This document shows, piece by piece, positions 1 to 7,924 of a stretch of 39,480 nucleotides of DNA. The notes beneath the pieces were generated by a model. It was not told where the DNA came from and searched no databases. It saw only the letters and a program-made list of their open reading frames with translations. The position numbers and the translations under genes are program-made. Source of the DNA: Betaproteobacteria bacterium RIFCSPLOWO2_12_FULL_62_58 (GTDB lineage Bacteria; Pseudomonadota; Gammaproteobacteria; Burkholderiales; SG8-41); contig MERI01000196.1 in NCBI GenBank assembly GCA_001772005.1, positions 1-39,480 of the forward strand. Reading direction: 5' to 3'. How positions within the stretch are numbered: position 1 is the first letter of the stretch; the number at the start of each line of letters is the position of its first letter.

Positions 1-2
1 CC

Positions 3-428
3 ATCTATTTCGCCTACCAGGATCACTGGCTTTATAGTTTTTCCGTGCTGGGACAAAAGATCGACTGGATGCGCGCTAACCCGTTAGTATGCGTCGAAGC
101 CGACCAGATGAGGCGTGAACAATGGACTACCGTTGTCGTCTTCGGCCGCTACGAAGAGCTTTGCGATACGCCCGAATTCCGGAGCGAACGCACGTTCGCC
201 TTCAATCTATTGCGACAGAGAGCGATGTGGTGGGAACACGGGGGCGCGAAAAAAATGCCTGGTGGCAGGCCGGCGGAGGTTCCCGTTTTCTACCGTATCA
301 AAATCGAACAGATCACCGGGCGCCGCGCCGCCTCTGAACAGGCGGTGCCGGACACAAAGCAGGCCAAGGCCGACCTGGATGAGCAAGGGTGGCTGCGTAA
401 AATGTTTCGACGTGTCCGGCAAACCTAA
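3..428 (+). CDS. Pyridoxamine 5'-phosphate oxidase-family flavin-binding protein (5' partial)
   Basis: The frame is already open at the window edge, so the N-terminus is missing and the first ATG-like codons seen are internal. The visible part reads IYFAYQDHWLYSFS, then GQKIDWMRANPLVCVEAD, then WTTVVVFGRYEEL. This is the split-barrel pattern of the NimA-like/PNPOx-related FMN-binding family: a strand ending in a short hydrophobic run, then 'K.d.mr.NP.VCve.D', then 'W.sVvv.GryeEl'. The C-terminal third (residues about 90-142) is less conserved and charged. Such proteins are cytosolic, bind FMN or F420-like cofactors and often belong to hypoxia or stress regulons. The substrate cannot be inferred. 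The gene is followed by 249 bp without a convincing ORF before the convergent ATPase gene. Confidence 0.72.
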   Translation: MYFAYQDHWLYSFSVLGQKIDWMRANPLVCVEADQMRREQWTTVVVFGRYEELCDTPEFRSERTFAFNLLRQRAMWWEHGGAKKMPGGRPAEVPVFYRIKIEQITGRRAASEQAVPDTKQAKADLDEQGWLRKMFRRVRQT

Positions 429-677
429 GCCGTCTTTCTTCCAACGCCATGGTATACGTGCGATTACTGCCGCGGCTAGTCCCAATGTTTCATGCGTTTA
501 CGAATTCCCCCAACGACGGCCATGAGCGGCGTAGCAATTTCGTACCCTTACACCGCCGTGGTTAGACCTGGCCGCTAGCCTCCGCTGCCGGCCAGAAGCG
601 GTCACTCGCTAGTCGCGGCGATTCAGGGGCTCTGGCACCACCGGTGCGAATAGTCCTCGAACGAACTCTGAATATCG

Positions 678-3248
678 CTAAGGCTCCCGGCCGCGAAAGA
701 ACCAGTGCTTCCCAAGCTCCGTAGCGAGGATGTAACCGATGACGATTGCGACCATGGCGCCTAGTAGAGGCCAGGGCAGAGCGACGAAGCCGAAGACTCT
801 GGCGAACGGCCCGATGAACGGGACGGCGACCGCGAACGCCGCCACAGCGACGGTCGTCCACATGAGTAGGCTGCTCGGCACGCTGCGCAGGACCGGCCCG
901 TGCGTTCGCAGCACCAGCAACACCGCCAGTTCGGTTAGCAGGGAAACCACGAACCACGCGGTCTGAAAAATCGATTCCGTCGCGTCGAACACGCGGAGCA
1001 GTACGAAGAACGTTAGCAGGTCGAAGACCGTGCTGATCAGTCCGAACACGACCATGAACCGTCTGACCTCTACCACGTCCCAGCGCTGAGCCCGCGCTAT
1101 GCGCTCGGCGTCGACGTTGTCCGTCGAGATGGCGATCGACGGCAGGTCAGACAGGAAGTTGTTGAGGAGGATCTGCTTGGCGGCAAGCGGCAGGAAGGGC
1201 AGCAGCGGCGTGGCGAGCGCCATGCTCACCATGTTGCCGAAGTTCGCGCTGGTGGTAATGGAGATGTACTTGAGGGTGTTCGCGAAGGTGCGGCGGCCGT
1301 CGTCCACGCCGCGACGAAGAACGTCCAGGTCGGTTTGCAGGAGCACGACGTCGGCGCTCTCGCGCGCGACATCCACGGCCTGATCGACGGAGATGCCGAC
1401 ATCCGCGGCATGCAACGCCGGGGCGTCGTTGATGCCATCGCCGAGGTAACCGACCGAGTGGCCGGTGCGCTGCAGCGCCCGAACGATCCGCTCCTTCTGT
1501 TGTGGATCGACCTCGACGAAGAGATCGGTGCGCGGCGCGAGGTGCCAGAGCGATTCATCCCGTAGTCCCGCGATCGCCTCGCCGGTCAGCATGGCCTTCG
1601 GATCGAGACCGATCGTGCCGGCGACGTGGGCGGCCACATGGCGGTTGTCCCCGGTGATGACCTTGACCCGTACGCCGCGTGCAGCGAGGTCGCGAACCGC
1701 CTGCGCGGCCTGGGCCTTGGGTGGGTCGAAGAAAAGCAGGAACCCCCCGAACAACATGCCCGCCTCGTCGTCCCGCGCGTATCGTTCCTGCGCTGGCACG
1801 CGCTTGGTCGCGAGCGCGATCACGCGAAACCCTTCCGTGCCCTTGACACGATAGTAGGACTCGAGGCGTTCGCGCAGATTTTCGTCGAGCGGAACCTCGG
1901 CGCCCGCGCGCGCGATCGCCGTGCAGACGCCGAGGACATTGGCGAACGCCCCCTTCATGATGATCCGGTGGTGCCCGGGATCTTCTTCGGTCGCGACCAC
2001 AATGGTGAGACGCTTGCGGATGAAGTCGTAGGGGACCTCGTCGATCTTCGCCCAGCCCGCCGTGGCCAGGCTGGCCTTCTCGCCCGCCGCGACGAGCGCC
2101 GCGTCCAACGGGTTCTCGATGCCGGTTTCGAGGGCCGCATTGAGGTAGGCAAGTCTAAGCACCTCCGCTGACGCAGCCCCTTCGGCGTCCACTGCGGCGT
2201 CGAGTGCCATCATCCCGGCGGTGAGCGTCCCGGTCTTGTCGGTGCACAGAACATCCATGCTGCCGAGGTCTTCGATCGCGTCGAGGCGTCGAACGATCAC
2301 GCCGCGGCGAGCCATCGCCCGCGCGCCCCGCGCGAGGGTGACGCTGACGATGGCGGGCAGCAGCTCGGGCGAGATGCCGACGGCGAGAGCAACGGCGAAC
2401 AGCAGCGATTCGATCACCGGGCGTCCGAGCATCTGATTGACCGCAAGCACGAAGAACACCATGACGACCATGATCCGCGCGAGGAGATAGCCGAACTGCC
2501 GCACCCCGCGCGCGAACTCGGGTTCCGGTGGACGCGTTTTGAGGCGCGCCGCCACCTCGCCGAACGCGGTGGCGCGACCGGTCTTCACCACCAGAACGGT
2601 GGCTGTTCCGCTGCGCACGGAAGTCCCCATGAATGCGCAGTTGGTGCGGCCCGACATCGGCGCTTCGGCTTTCACGGCGCCCGGTTGCTTCTCGACCGGC
2701 ATCGACTCGCCAGTGAGGCTCGCCTCGGTCACCAGGAAGTCCCTGGCGGTGAGGATCACGCCGTCGGCAGGGATGAGATTGCCGGCGGAGAGCTCGATCA
2801 CATCGCCCGGCACTATGCGGCTTGCGACGACCGTTTGAACCGCACCGTCACGCATGACTCGCACTGTGAGTGCAAGTCGCTTGCGCAACTCCGCGACCGC
2901 CGCCGAGGCTCGGTACTCCTGCGTGAAGCCGAGGAGCGTGCTGCCGAGCACGATGACAAGAATGATGGCGGCATCGACCCAATCGCGAACGAAGAGGGAG
3001 ACGGCCGCGCCAAAGACGAGGATCAGGACGAGCGGGCTCGCGAACTGGTGGAGCAGCAGCCGGACTGCCGCGACGTCACGCTGTTCCTCAACGACATTCG
3101 GGCCGTGGCGCTTGAGGCGTTCGGCGGCCTCTGTCGAGGAAAGACCTTGGCGACTCGTGGTGAGAGCGGTGAGCAGGCCCGCCGCATCGTGGCCCCAGTA
3201 CGCGTCCTCTCGCGCGACCCCCGGCACGGGCTGATCGCTCCCGGCCAT
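678..3248 (-). CDS. mgtA: Magnesium-translocating P-type ATPase (MgtA/MgtB type)
   Basis: A full-length P-type ATPase of 856 aa, predicted to import Mg2+ across the inner membrane at the cost of ATP. Visible parts, in order: N-terminal cation_ATPase_N region (about 15-75), first TM pair (about 70-110), actuator with TGES at 179-182, TM pair with ISPELLP (MgtA-like, in place of PEGLP) near 292, phosphorylation motif DKTGT with Asp337, hinge GDGINDAPAL, and C-terminal TM bundle with QILLNNFLSDLPSIAIS followed by TDNVD, which is typical of the P3B Mg2+ group. I chose the ATG at 3248 rather than the longer frame to 3290. It overlaps the stop of a decayed upstream reading frame as TGATG, and the 14 extra residues lie inside that remnant. 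There is no FNR box directly upstream. Confidence 0.9.
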   Translation of the reverse strand: MAGSDQPVPGVAREDAYWGHDAAGLLTALTTSRQGLSSTEAAERLKRHGPNVVEEQRDVAAVRLLLHQFASPLVLILVFGAAVSLFVRDWVDAAIILVIVLGSTLLGFTQEYRASAAVAELRKRLALTVRVMRDGAVQTVVASRIVPGDVIELSAGNLIPADGVILTARDFLVTEASLTGESMPVEKQPGAVKAEAPMSGRTNCAFMGTSVRSGTATVLVVKTGRATAFGEVAARLKTRPPEPEFARGVRQFGYLLARIMVVMVFFVLAVNQMLGRPVIESLLFAVALAVGISPELLPAIVSVTLARGARAMARRGVIVRRLDAIEDLGSMDVLCTDKTGTLTAGMMALDAAVDAEGAASAEVLRLAYLNAALETGIENPLDAALVAAGEKASLATAGWAKIDEVPYDFIRKRLTIVVATEEDPGHHRIIMKGAFANVLGVCTAIARAGAEVPLDENLRERLESYYRVKGTEGFRVIALATKRVPAQERYARDDEAGMLFGGFLLFFDPPKAQAAQAVRDLAARGVRVKVITGDNRHVAAHVAGTIGLDPKAMLTGEAIAGLRDESLWHLAPRTDLFVEVDPQQKERIVRALQRTGHSVGYLGDGINDAPALHAADVGISVDQAVDVARESADVVLLQTDLDVLRRGVDDGRRTFANTLKYISITTSANFGNMVSMALATPLLPFLPLAAKQILLNNFLSDLPSIAISTDNVDAERIARAQRWDVVEVRRFMVVFGLISTVFDLLTFFVLLRVFDATESIFQTAWFVVSLLTELAVLLVLRTHGPVLRSVPSSLLMWTTVAVAAFAVAVPFIGPFARVFGFVALPWPLLGAMVAIVIGYILATELGKHWFFRGREP

Positions 3249-3460
3249 CAGATGGCCACCAATCGCCGCCCCGGTCGCCGCGGGAGCCATATGACGAGCG
3301 TGAAGGTGAGGACGTCCACAGAAGCGCGTTGACGAATGTGGCTTGGTACGAGCCGGTGAAATCGAAGACGGCGCCGGACATTCACTCCATGACCGCCATG
3401 AACCACAGCGTCGCCAGGAAGGATAGGAAATCCAACCACCCGAGCCGGACGATGTTAGGT
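3248..3460 (-). pseudogene. C-terminal remnant of a membrane transporter (MFS-like), frameshifted
   Basis: Immediately upstream of mgtA on the same strand the sequence encodes SGAVFDFTGSYQATFVNALLW in one frame. After a frameshift it continues as VLTFTLVIWLPRRPGRRLVAI and stops at 3248-3250. Joined, this looks like the last transmembrane hairpin and basic tail of a major facilitator-type permease. An in-frame TGA precedes the first segment, and no start or larger domain is present. The stop codon overlaps the mgtA ATG, so mgtA probably was, or is, translationally coupled to it. The MFS assignment rests on a short stretch only. Confidence 0.45.
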
Positions 3461-3495
3461 GATGGCGTCTGTGTCAAGCGTCAATTTTTCGTTCC

Positions 3496-3560
3496 CGTCT
3501 GACTTTGTCGTCACCTCTTGTCGTCACTTCCTCCCGTCACTACTTTTCGTCACTGCCTGA
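3496..3560. repeat. Degenerate 13-bp tandem repeat at the 3' end of prs
   Basis: The core CGTCAC begins at 3509, 3522, 3535 and 3548, an exact 13-bp period. A weaker unit (CGTCTG) begins at 3496. The last unit lies inside the final codons of prs and the others lie just downstream of its stop. Between the cores the units are pyrimidine-rich on the + strand. Confidence 0.6.
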
Positions 3561-4541
3561 TGCCAGCAGCTCGACGATCGACCCGCCGCTATGGATGCGC
3601 CGGATGGCTTCGGCGAACAGTGGAGCGGTTTCCAGTACCGTCAGTTTTTTTTGTACTAGACTGGCATCCAGCCGAAAGGGTGGAATCGTATCGGTGATCA
3701 CCAGGCGCTCCAGGCCAGCATTCGCCACCACTCGCGCGGCGTCGCCGACGAAGATCCCGTGGGAGGCGGCCGCGTACACGGATTTTGCACCGCGTTGCCG
3801 ACAGGCGTTTGCAGCGCGCAGGATCGTGCCGCCGGTGCTGATCAAGTCGTCGATGATGATCGCGACCTTGTCCTTTACGTCACCTACTACCGCCTCGCCG
3901 CTCACTATCCCGGCGCTGCGGTACTTTTCCAAAAAAGCACCGCCAACCTCCCGGCACAAGCGATGCGATAGCGCCTGGCGTAACTGCTCGGCCCGCTTGA
4001 CTCCGCCCACGTCGGGCGAGACCACGACAACATCGGCAGCTCCGATCCGCGGAGCGAAATAGCCGGTGAATAGTTTCTTGGCCTCGAGATGATCGATGCG
4101 GCAGCGAAAGGCATTTTCGAATGCCGCCAGGTTGTGTACGTCCAAGGTTACTACCCGGTCCGTCTCGACAGCCTCCAGCAATCGGGCGACGTAACGCGTG
4201 GTCACGGGGTCCCGCGACTTTGATTTCCGGTCCTTGCGTGCATAACAAAGGTAGGGCAGTACGGCAGTCACCCGCTCTGCCGAGGCGTCTTTCAGGGCGC
4301 CGATGAAGAACAGCAGCCGGCACAGCTTGTCGTTCGCGCTGATTTCGGGTTCGCTGTAGAGCGACTGAATGACGAACACATCCCTGCCCCGCACGTTCTC
4401 AAGAGAGCGGGTCTTGTGCTCGCCGTCTTCAAAGTGCCTTTCCTCATGCTTGCTAAGCGGCACGCTCAGGACGGCGCCAACCCTTTCGCCGAACCCCCGG
4501 CTTTCCCCTAACGCGAACAATTGAATATCGTTCGCGTTCAT
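3540..4541 (-). CDS. prs: Ribose-phosphate pyrophosphokinase (PRPP synthetase)
   Basis: Makes PRPP from ribose 5-phosphate and ATP. The protein is 333 aa, close to the usual ~315. Visible signatures: the N-terminal HFEDGE segment, the catalytic flexible-loop region [18 protein letters not shown], the class I metal/ribose segment [14 protein letters not shown], and the PRPP loop [15 protein letters not shown] chose the ATG at 4541 because the homology starts there ([12 protein letters not shown]) and it overlaps the stop of the upstream hydrolase gene as ATGA, implying coupling. The 39 residues of longer open frame are unrelated. It is the last gene of the leftward operon that also carries a phosphoribosyltransferase. 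It may be an accessory, stress-induced PRPP synthetase rather than the housekeeping copy; that is inference. Confidence 0.9.
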   Translation of the reverse strand: MNANDIQLFALGESRGFGERVGAVLSVPLSKHEERHFEDGEHKTRSLENVRGRDVFVIQSLYSEPEISANDKLCRLLFFIGALKDASAERVTAVLPYLCYARKDRKSKSRDPVTTRYVARLLEAVETDRVVTLDVHNLAAFENAFRCRIDHLEAKKLFTGYFAPRIGAADVVVVSPDVGGVKRAEQLRQALSHRLCREVGGAFLEKYRSAGIVSGEAVVGDVKDKVAIIIDDLISTGGTILRAANACRQRGAKSVYAAASHGIFVGDAARVVANAGLERLVITDTIPPFRLDASLVQKKLTVLETAPLFAEAIRRIHSGGSIVELLASGSDEK

Positions 4542-5203
4542 GGGCGTTTGAGATGGTGCAGGAACCACTCGCGTGCGAGCCGCGCTACTTCCTCCAGCTT
4601 GCCGGGTTCTTCGAACAGGTGGGTAGCGCCGGGAACGATGTCCACACGGTGTTCGCAAGCCAGACGTGCGGCGGCTTTCTGATTCATGCCGATGACCGGC
4701 TCGTCGTCGCCGCCCACGATGAGCAGCGTCGGCGCGCGCACCTGGGGCAACGTGGGCGTTGCCAGGTCAGGGCGCCCGCCGCGCGACACGACCGCCGCCA
4801 CCCGGTCGGGCCGCTCGGCAGCGGCGCGCAATGCCGCGGCCGCCCCGGTGCTGGCGCCGAACAGTCCGACTGGAAGATCTGCTACTTCGTCACGCGCCTC
4901 CAGCCAGTCCACCGCGCCGATGAGGCGCTTGGTCAACAAGTCGATGTCGAACCGCAGTTCGCGTGTCCACTCGTCGACCCGATGCTCCTCCGCGGTCAGG
5001 AGATCAAAGAGCAGCGTGGCCAACCCGCCCTGGTTCAGAAACTCGGCCACAAAGCGGTTGCGCGAGCTGAAGCGGCTGCTGCCGCTGCCGTGCGCGAACA
5101 CTACGATTCCCTCGGCTTTTTCGGGAAATGCGAGCGTGCCTTCAAGCGGAACCTGGCCAGCCTGTACGATTACCTCAGCGCTTTGCAGCTTGTGTCGTTT
5201 CAT
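4538..5203 (-). CDS. Dienelactone hydrolase-like alpha/beta hydrolase
   Basis: A compact (221-aa) cytosolic alpha/beta hydrolase. The nucleophile elbow [13 protein letters not shown] carries the presumed catalytic Ser. The acid is probably the Asp in VGGDDEPVI, and the His is in [20 protein letters not shown] near the N-terminus is the oxyanion-hole strand. This short DLH-like subgroup often sits beside phosphoribosyltransferase and PRPP synthetase genes, as here. The physiological substrate is unknown and no dienelactone pathway is implied. The start is ATG 5203; a GTG at 5221 would add six residues. Its last codons overlap prs by 4 bp, so the two are probably co-translated. Confidence 0.8.
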   Translation of the reverse strand: MKRHKLQSAEVIVQAGQVPLEGTLAFPEKAEGIVVFAHGSGSSRFSSRNRFVAEFLNQGGLATLLFDLLTAEEHRVDEWTRELRFDIDLLTKRLIGAVDWLEARDEVADLPVGLFGASTGAAAALRAAAERPDRVAAVVSRGGRPDLATPTLPQVRAPTLLIVGGDDEPVIGMNQKAAARLACEHRVDIVPGATHLFEEPGKLEEVARLAREWFLHHLKRP

Positions 5204-5290
5204 TGTCGCAGCCCCCGGCACGAATCGCGCACGTGCTCATCGCTTCTCCGACGCCTTCTGCAACGGCGTGGAATCTCCATCTGCACGATG

Positions 5291-5974
5291 TCATCGAGAT
5301 TTGCGCGAAGTGCGTTGCCGCTCATCTGTAATCGCCCAGGTCTTGGCTAACCGTTCCCGCACCTCGTCGTCGGAGAGCTGGGGAAATTCCACGTACCATT
5401 GACCAATTGCCCAGAACGGCTCGGGAGTCTCCGGGCAAACCACTTCATCGGCCTCGCTGCGCAGAACTTCGACGGTATCGACTGGAGCCAGCGGGATTGC
5501 CACCACGATCCTCGCCGGTTTCTGGCGCCGCAGAGCGGAGATTGCGGCCCGCATCGTAGCCCCCGTGGCGACGCCGTCATCCACCAGGATCACGCATTTT
5601 CGCTCTAGGTCTGGTCGCGCGCGATTGCCCCGGTACGCCCGTTCCCTGCGCTCAAGCTCCCGCATTTCCCGGCTCGCAACCTCGTCGATAACTTTATCCT
5701 GGATGTGGAGCGATAAGATGACGTTCTGATTGAGCACTCGGACCCCGCCGCTTGCAATGGCTCCCATCGCCAGTTCACTGTGGCCTGGTGTGCCGAGCTT
5801 GCGCACCACCATCAAGTCGACCTCTGCGCCCAACGATTCAGCCACTTCACAGGCAACCGGGACGCCGCCCCGGGGCAAGCCCAGCACCACAACATCCTCG
5901 CGACCGCGGTAGGACTTCAGGGCCTCGCCAAGAGCGCGACCTGCTTCCGTTCGATCTTTGATCGGCAGCGCCAT
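5291..5974 (-). CDS. Phosphoribosyltransferase family protein
   Basis: A 227-aa type I PRTase (COG1926-like). The 13-residue PRPP-binding motif reads CVILVDDGVATGATM (about residues 147-161). The N-terminal VVVLGLPRGGVPVA and LMVVRKLG segments are typical of the group. The C-terminal QWYVEFPQLSDDEV segment is also characteristic. The base or acceptor it acts on cannot be deduced. It follows the 75-aa gene by 26 bp and precedes the hydrolase by 87 bp, on the same strand as prs. The module therefore pairs a PRPP producer with a PRPP consumer, behind a predicted FNR-type promoter. Confidence 0.85.
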   Translation of the reverse strand: MALPIKDRTEAGRALGEALKSYRGREDVVVLGLPRGGVPVACEVAESLGAEVDLMVVRKLGTPGHSELAMGAIASGGVRVLNQNVILSLHIQDKVIDEVASREMRELERRERAYRGNRARPDLERKCVILVDDGVATGATMRAAISALRRQKPARIVVAIPLAPVDTVEVLRSEADEVVCPETPEPFWAIGQWYVEFPQLSDDEVRERLAKTWAITDERQRTSRKSR

Positions 5975-6000
5975 TTCTGTTTTCCAACGAGCCTTGCCGG

Positions 6001-6228
6001 TTAGTCGGGACGCATTTCACCTTTCCGCACCCAAACGCCCCGTTCCTCGCAATGCAACAGTTCGCTGCCGCTCCGCAAGTACTGGCCGACCGGATAGGCC
6101 ACATTGTTGAAGTAGCAGACAGCCGCCTCGAGTTCGAGATCAAGGGACATCTCGTCATACTCGTCGAAGATGGGCGATGTCTTGAGCTCGGGGTCCGGGG
6201 CGCCGACTTGGGGCACGTGATCGGGCAT
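6001..6228 (-). CDS. Conserved small protein of unknown function (75 aa)
   Basis: The first gene of the leftward operon. I chose the ATG at 6228 because AAAGGA lies about 6 nt upstream; longer in-frame starts at 6246 and 6282 lack this. The protein is acidic in its first half (DPELKTSPIFDEYDEMSLD). It ends in a compact Cys/aromatic module, VCYFNNVAYPVGQYLRSG, followed by ELLHCEERGVWVRKGEM. That module resembles the small beta-rich DUF1496-like pattern (a Cys-aromatic pair, 'y..G', then 'l.C...G.W'). I do not recognise a function. No signal peptide is visible. Its promoter region holds an FNR-type box at 6316. Confidence 0.6.
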   Translation of the reverse strand: MPDHVPQVGAPDPELKTSPIFDEYDEMSLDLELEAAVCYFNNVAYPVGQYLRSGSELLHCEERGVWVRKGEMRPD

Positions 6229-6315
6229 GGTTTTTCCTTTATCCATTGTCTTGAAGCTCTCTGAGCGCCAATCGCACTCCATGCTGCAATGTTATTCCTT
6301 GGCTGCCTGAGCACT

Positions 6316-6329
6316 TTGACCTGGATCAA
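6316..6329 (-). promoter_or_regulatory. FNR/Anr-type box for the leftward PRPP operon
   Basis: TTGAC-CTGG-ATCAA. Read leftward, a -10-like TAACAT lies at 6295-6290, which puts the box centre near -40. That is the geometry of a class II FNR site. Confidence 0.75.
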
Positions 6330-6360
6330 GATGCATTGCGCGGCTTATTCGATTGCGGGC

Positions 6361-6374
6361 TTGACCTGGATCAA
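6361..6374 (+). promoter_or_regulatory. FNR/Anr-type box for the rightward CNNM/CorC-like gene
   Basis: TTGAC-CTGG-ATCAA, identical in 14 bp to the box 45 bp to its left. A -10-like TACGAT at 6397-6402 puts the box centre near -41.5 of a rightward start around 6409. Confidence 0.78.
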
Positions 6375-6526
6375 CCCTGACGCCCGTTTCGCGCCGTACG
6401 ATGTGTCCTTGCGTAGCGCGAACCTCGGGCCGCGCACTCGGGTGACGTTGGGATGGCCCACGCCCCGCAACTCGCCAGGACTCGTAAAGGAAGGCCCTTG
6501 TCTTTTTTACGGCCAGTTTTTGATCG

Positions 6527-7825
6527 ATGGACGTCTTAGTCATTCTGTTCCTGATCGTGCTGAACGGCGCATTCGCCATGTCCGAGATGGCCATTGTTTC
6601 TTCGCGTAAAGCGAGATTGCAGCATCGGGCAGAGGAAGGAAAAGCGGGCGCTTTGGCTGCTTTGGCCCTGGCAAACGAGCCCGGGCCGTTCCTGGCCGCA
6701 ATTCAGGTGGGAATCACTTCGATTGCCATTTTGAACGGTGCTTTCGGCGAGGCCACCGTCGCACAGAAGCTGGCGCTTCACATCGCGGAGATACCCGTCC
6801 TGGCACCCTATAGCCGGGCGATCGGGCTGACCATAGTAGTGGTCGCGATCACGTATTTCTCGGTAGTTGTCGGCGAACTGGTACCGAAACGCCTGGCATT
6901 GCACAACCCGGAACGGATTGCCGGCGTTGTGGCCCGGCCCATGCGATGGTTTGCCAAGGCGCTATATCCGCTGGTGCGGCTTTTGAGCATCTCAAGCGAC
7001 TTCGTGCTGCGGTTGGTGGCAGGCCCTCCTGCCAAAGAGCTGCCGGTCACCGAAGAAGAAATCAGGGTGCTCATGGAACAAGGCACCAAGGCCGGCATAT
7101 TTGAGAAAACAGAGCAGAGCCTGGTCGCGAACGTCCTGCGCATGGATGCGCAGCGCATTGCCGCCATCATGACGCCCAGAGTGAATATCTATGCCCTGGA
7201 CATGGAGGTCTCCGCCGAGGAAATCCGACGCGAAGTGGTGGAGAGTCCCTACTCGCGCATCGTCGTGTGCAAAGGCGGGCTCGATAACATCTTGGGCATC
7301 CTGCAGCTCAAAGACCTGCTCAAGAAGGTCGGGCCCGGGCAGCCATTCGACGTGCTGTCCGTGCTCCAGACCCCAGTCTATGTTCCCGATTCCCTTTCGC
7401 CCATGAGATTGCTTGAACTGTTCAAGAAAACAGGGAAGCCCATGGCCCTGGTCGTCGACGAATATGGGGGTATCGAAGGGTTGGTAACGCTCAACGACGT
7501 GATGGAGGCGATCGTGGGAGACATCCCATCGGCGGAAGTCCCGGAGGAACTGCTCGCGGTGCGGCGCGAGAACGGCTCGTGGCTCATCGATGGCATGTTA
7601 TCTATCGACCGGTTCAAAGAAATCTTTCAGGTGGGCGAACTCCCGGACGAAGCGTCCGGGCGCTACCACACCATCGGCGGATTCGTCATGATGCGGCTTG
7701 GACGCGTACCCGCCATCGCCGACCACCTCGAATGGGAAGGCATGCGCCTGGAGGTCGTGGACATGGACGGGAACCGGGTCGACAAATTGCTCGTTGTGCC
7801 ACCGCAACCAGAGGGCGCCAAATAG
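6527..7825 (+). CDS. Hemolysin/CNNM-family membrane protein (DUF21-CBS pair-CorC_HlyC)
   Basis: A 432-aa inner-membrane protein with the complete CNNM/YtfL/TlyC layout. The DUF21 transmembrane domain runs about 1-190, with MSEMAIVSSRKARL near the start and VGELVPKRLALHNPE near 110. A tandem CBS pair follows (about 200-330, including MTPRVNIYALD and VVDEYGGIEGLVTLNDV). A CorC_HlyC domain closes it (about 345-425, YHTIGGFVMMRLGRVP). Relatives are implicated in Mg2+/Co2+ efflux or cation homeostasis; haemolytic activity should not be assumed. The FNR-type box at 6361 is well placed to drive it. The predicted leader is about 118 nt. Confidence 0.85.
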   Translation: MDVLVILFLIVLNGAFAMSEMAIVSSRKARLQHRAEEGKAGALAALALANEPGPFLAAIQVGITSIAILNGAFGEATVAQKLALHIAEIPVLAPYSRAIGLTIVVVAITYFSVVVGELVPKRLALHNPERIAGVVARPMRWFAKALYPLVRLLSISSDFVLRLVAGPPAKELPVTEEEIRVLMEQGTKAGIFEKTEQSLVANVLRMDAQRIAAIMTPRVNIYALDMEVSAEEIRREVVESPYSRIVVCKGGLDNILGILQLKDLLKKVGPGQPFDVLSVLQTPVYVPDSLSPMRLLELFKKTGKPMALVVDEYGGIEGLVTLNDVMEAIVGDIPSAEVPEELLAVRRENGSWLIDGMLSIDRFKEIFQVGELPDEASGRYHTIGGFVMMRLGRVPAIADHLEWEGMRLEVVDMDGNRVDKLLVVPPQPEGAK

Positions 7826-7924
7826 CTGTCGGGGCGGTCCTCGCCTGTACTTCGATTCAGGGCTGGCCAGACGATAATGCGTGCCGCTCGGGCGTTCGAC
7901 GACGCGGCAGCCGTGCGGGATGCC

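Noticed and set aside
429-677. Possible gene between the flavin-binding protein and mgtA
   Set aside because: All frames are shadows or lack a start with a ribosome-binding site; I see only a weak hairpin near 570-600 without a T-run.
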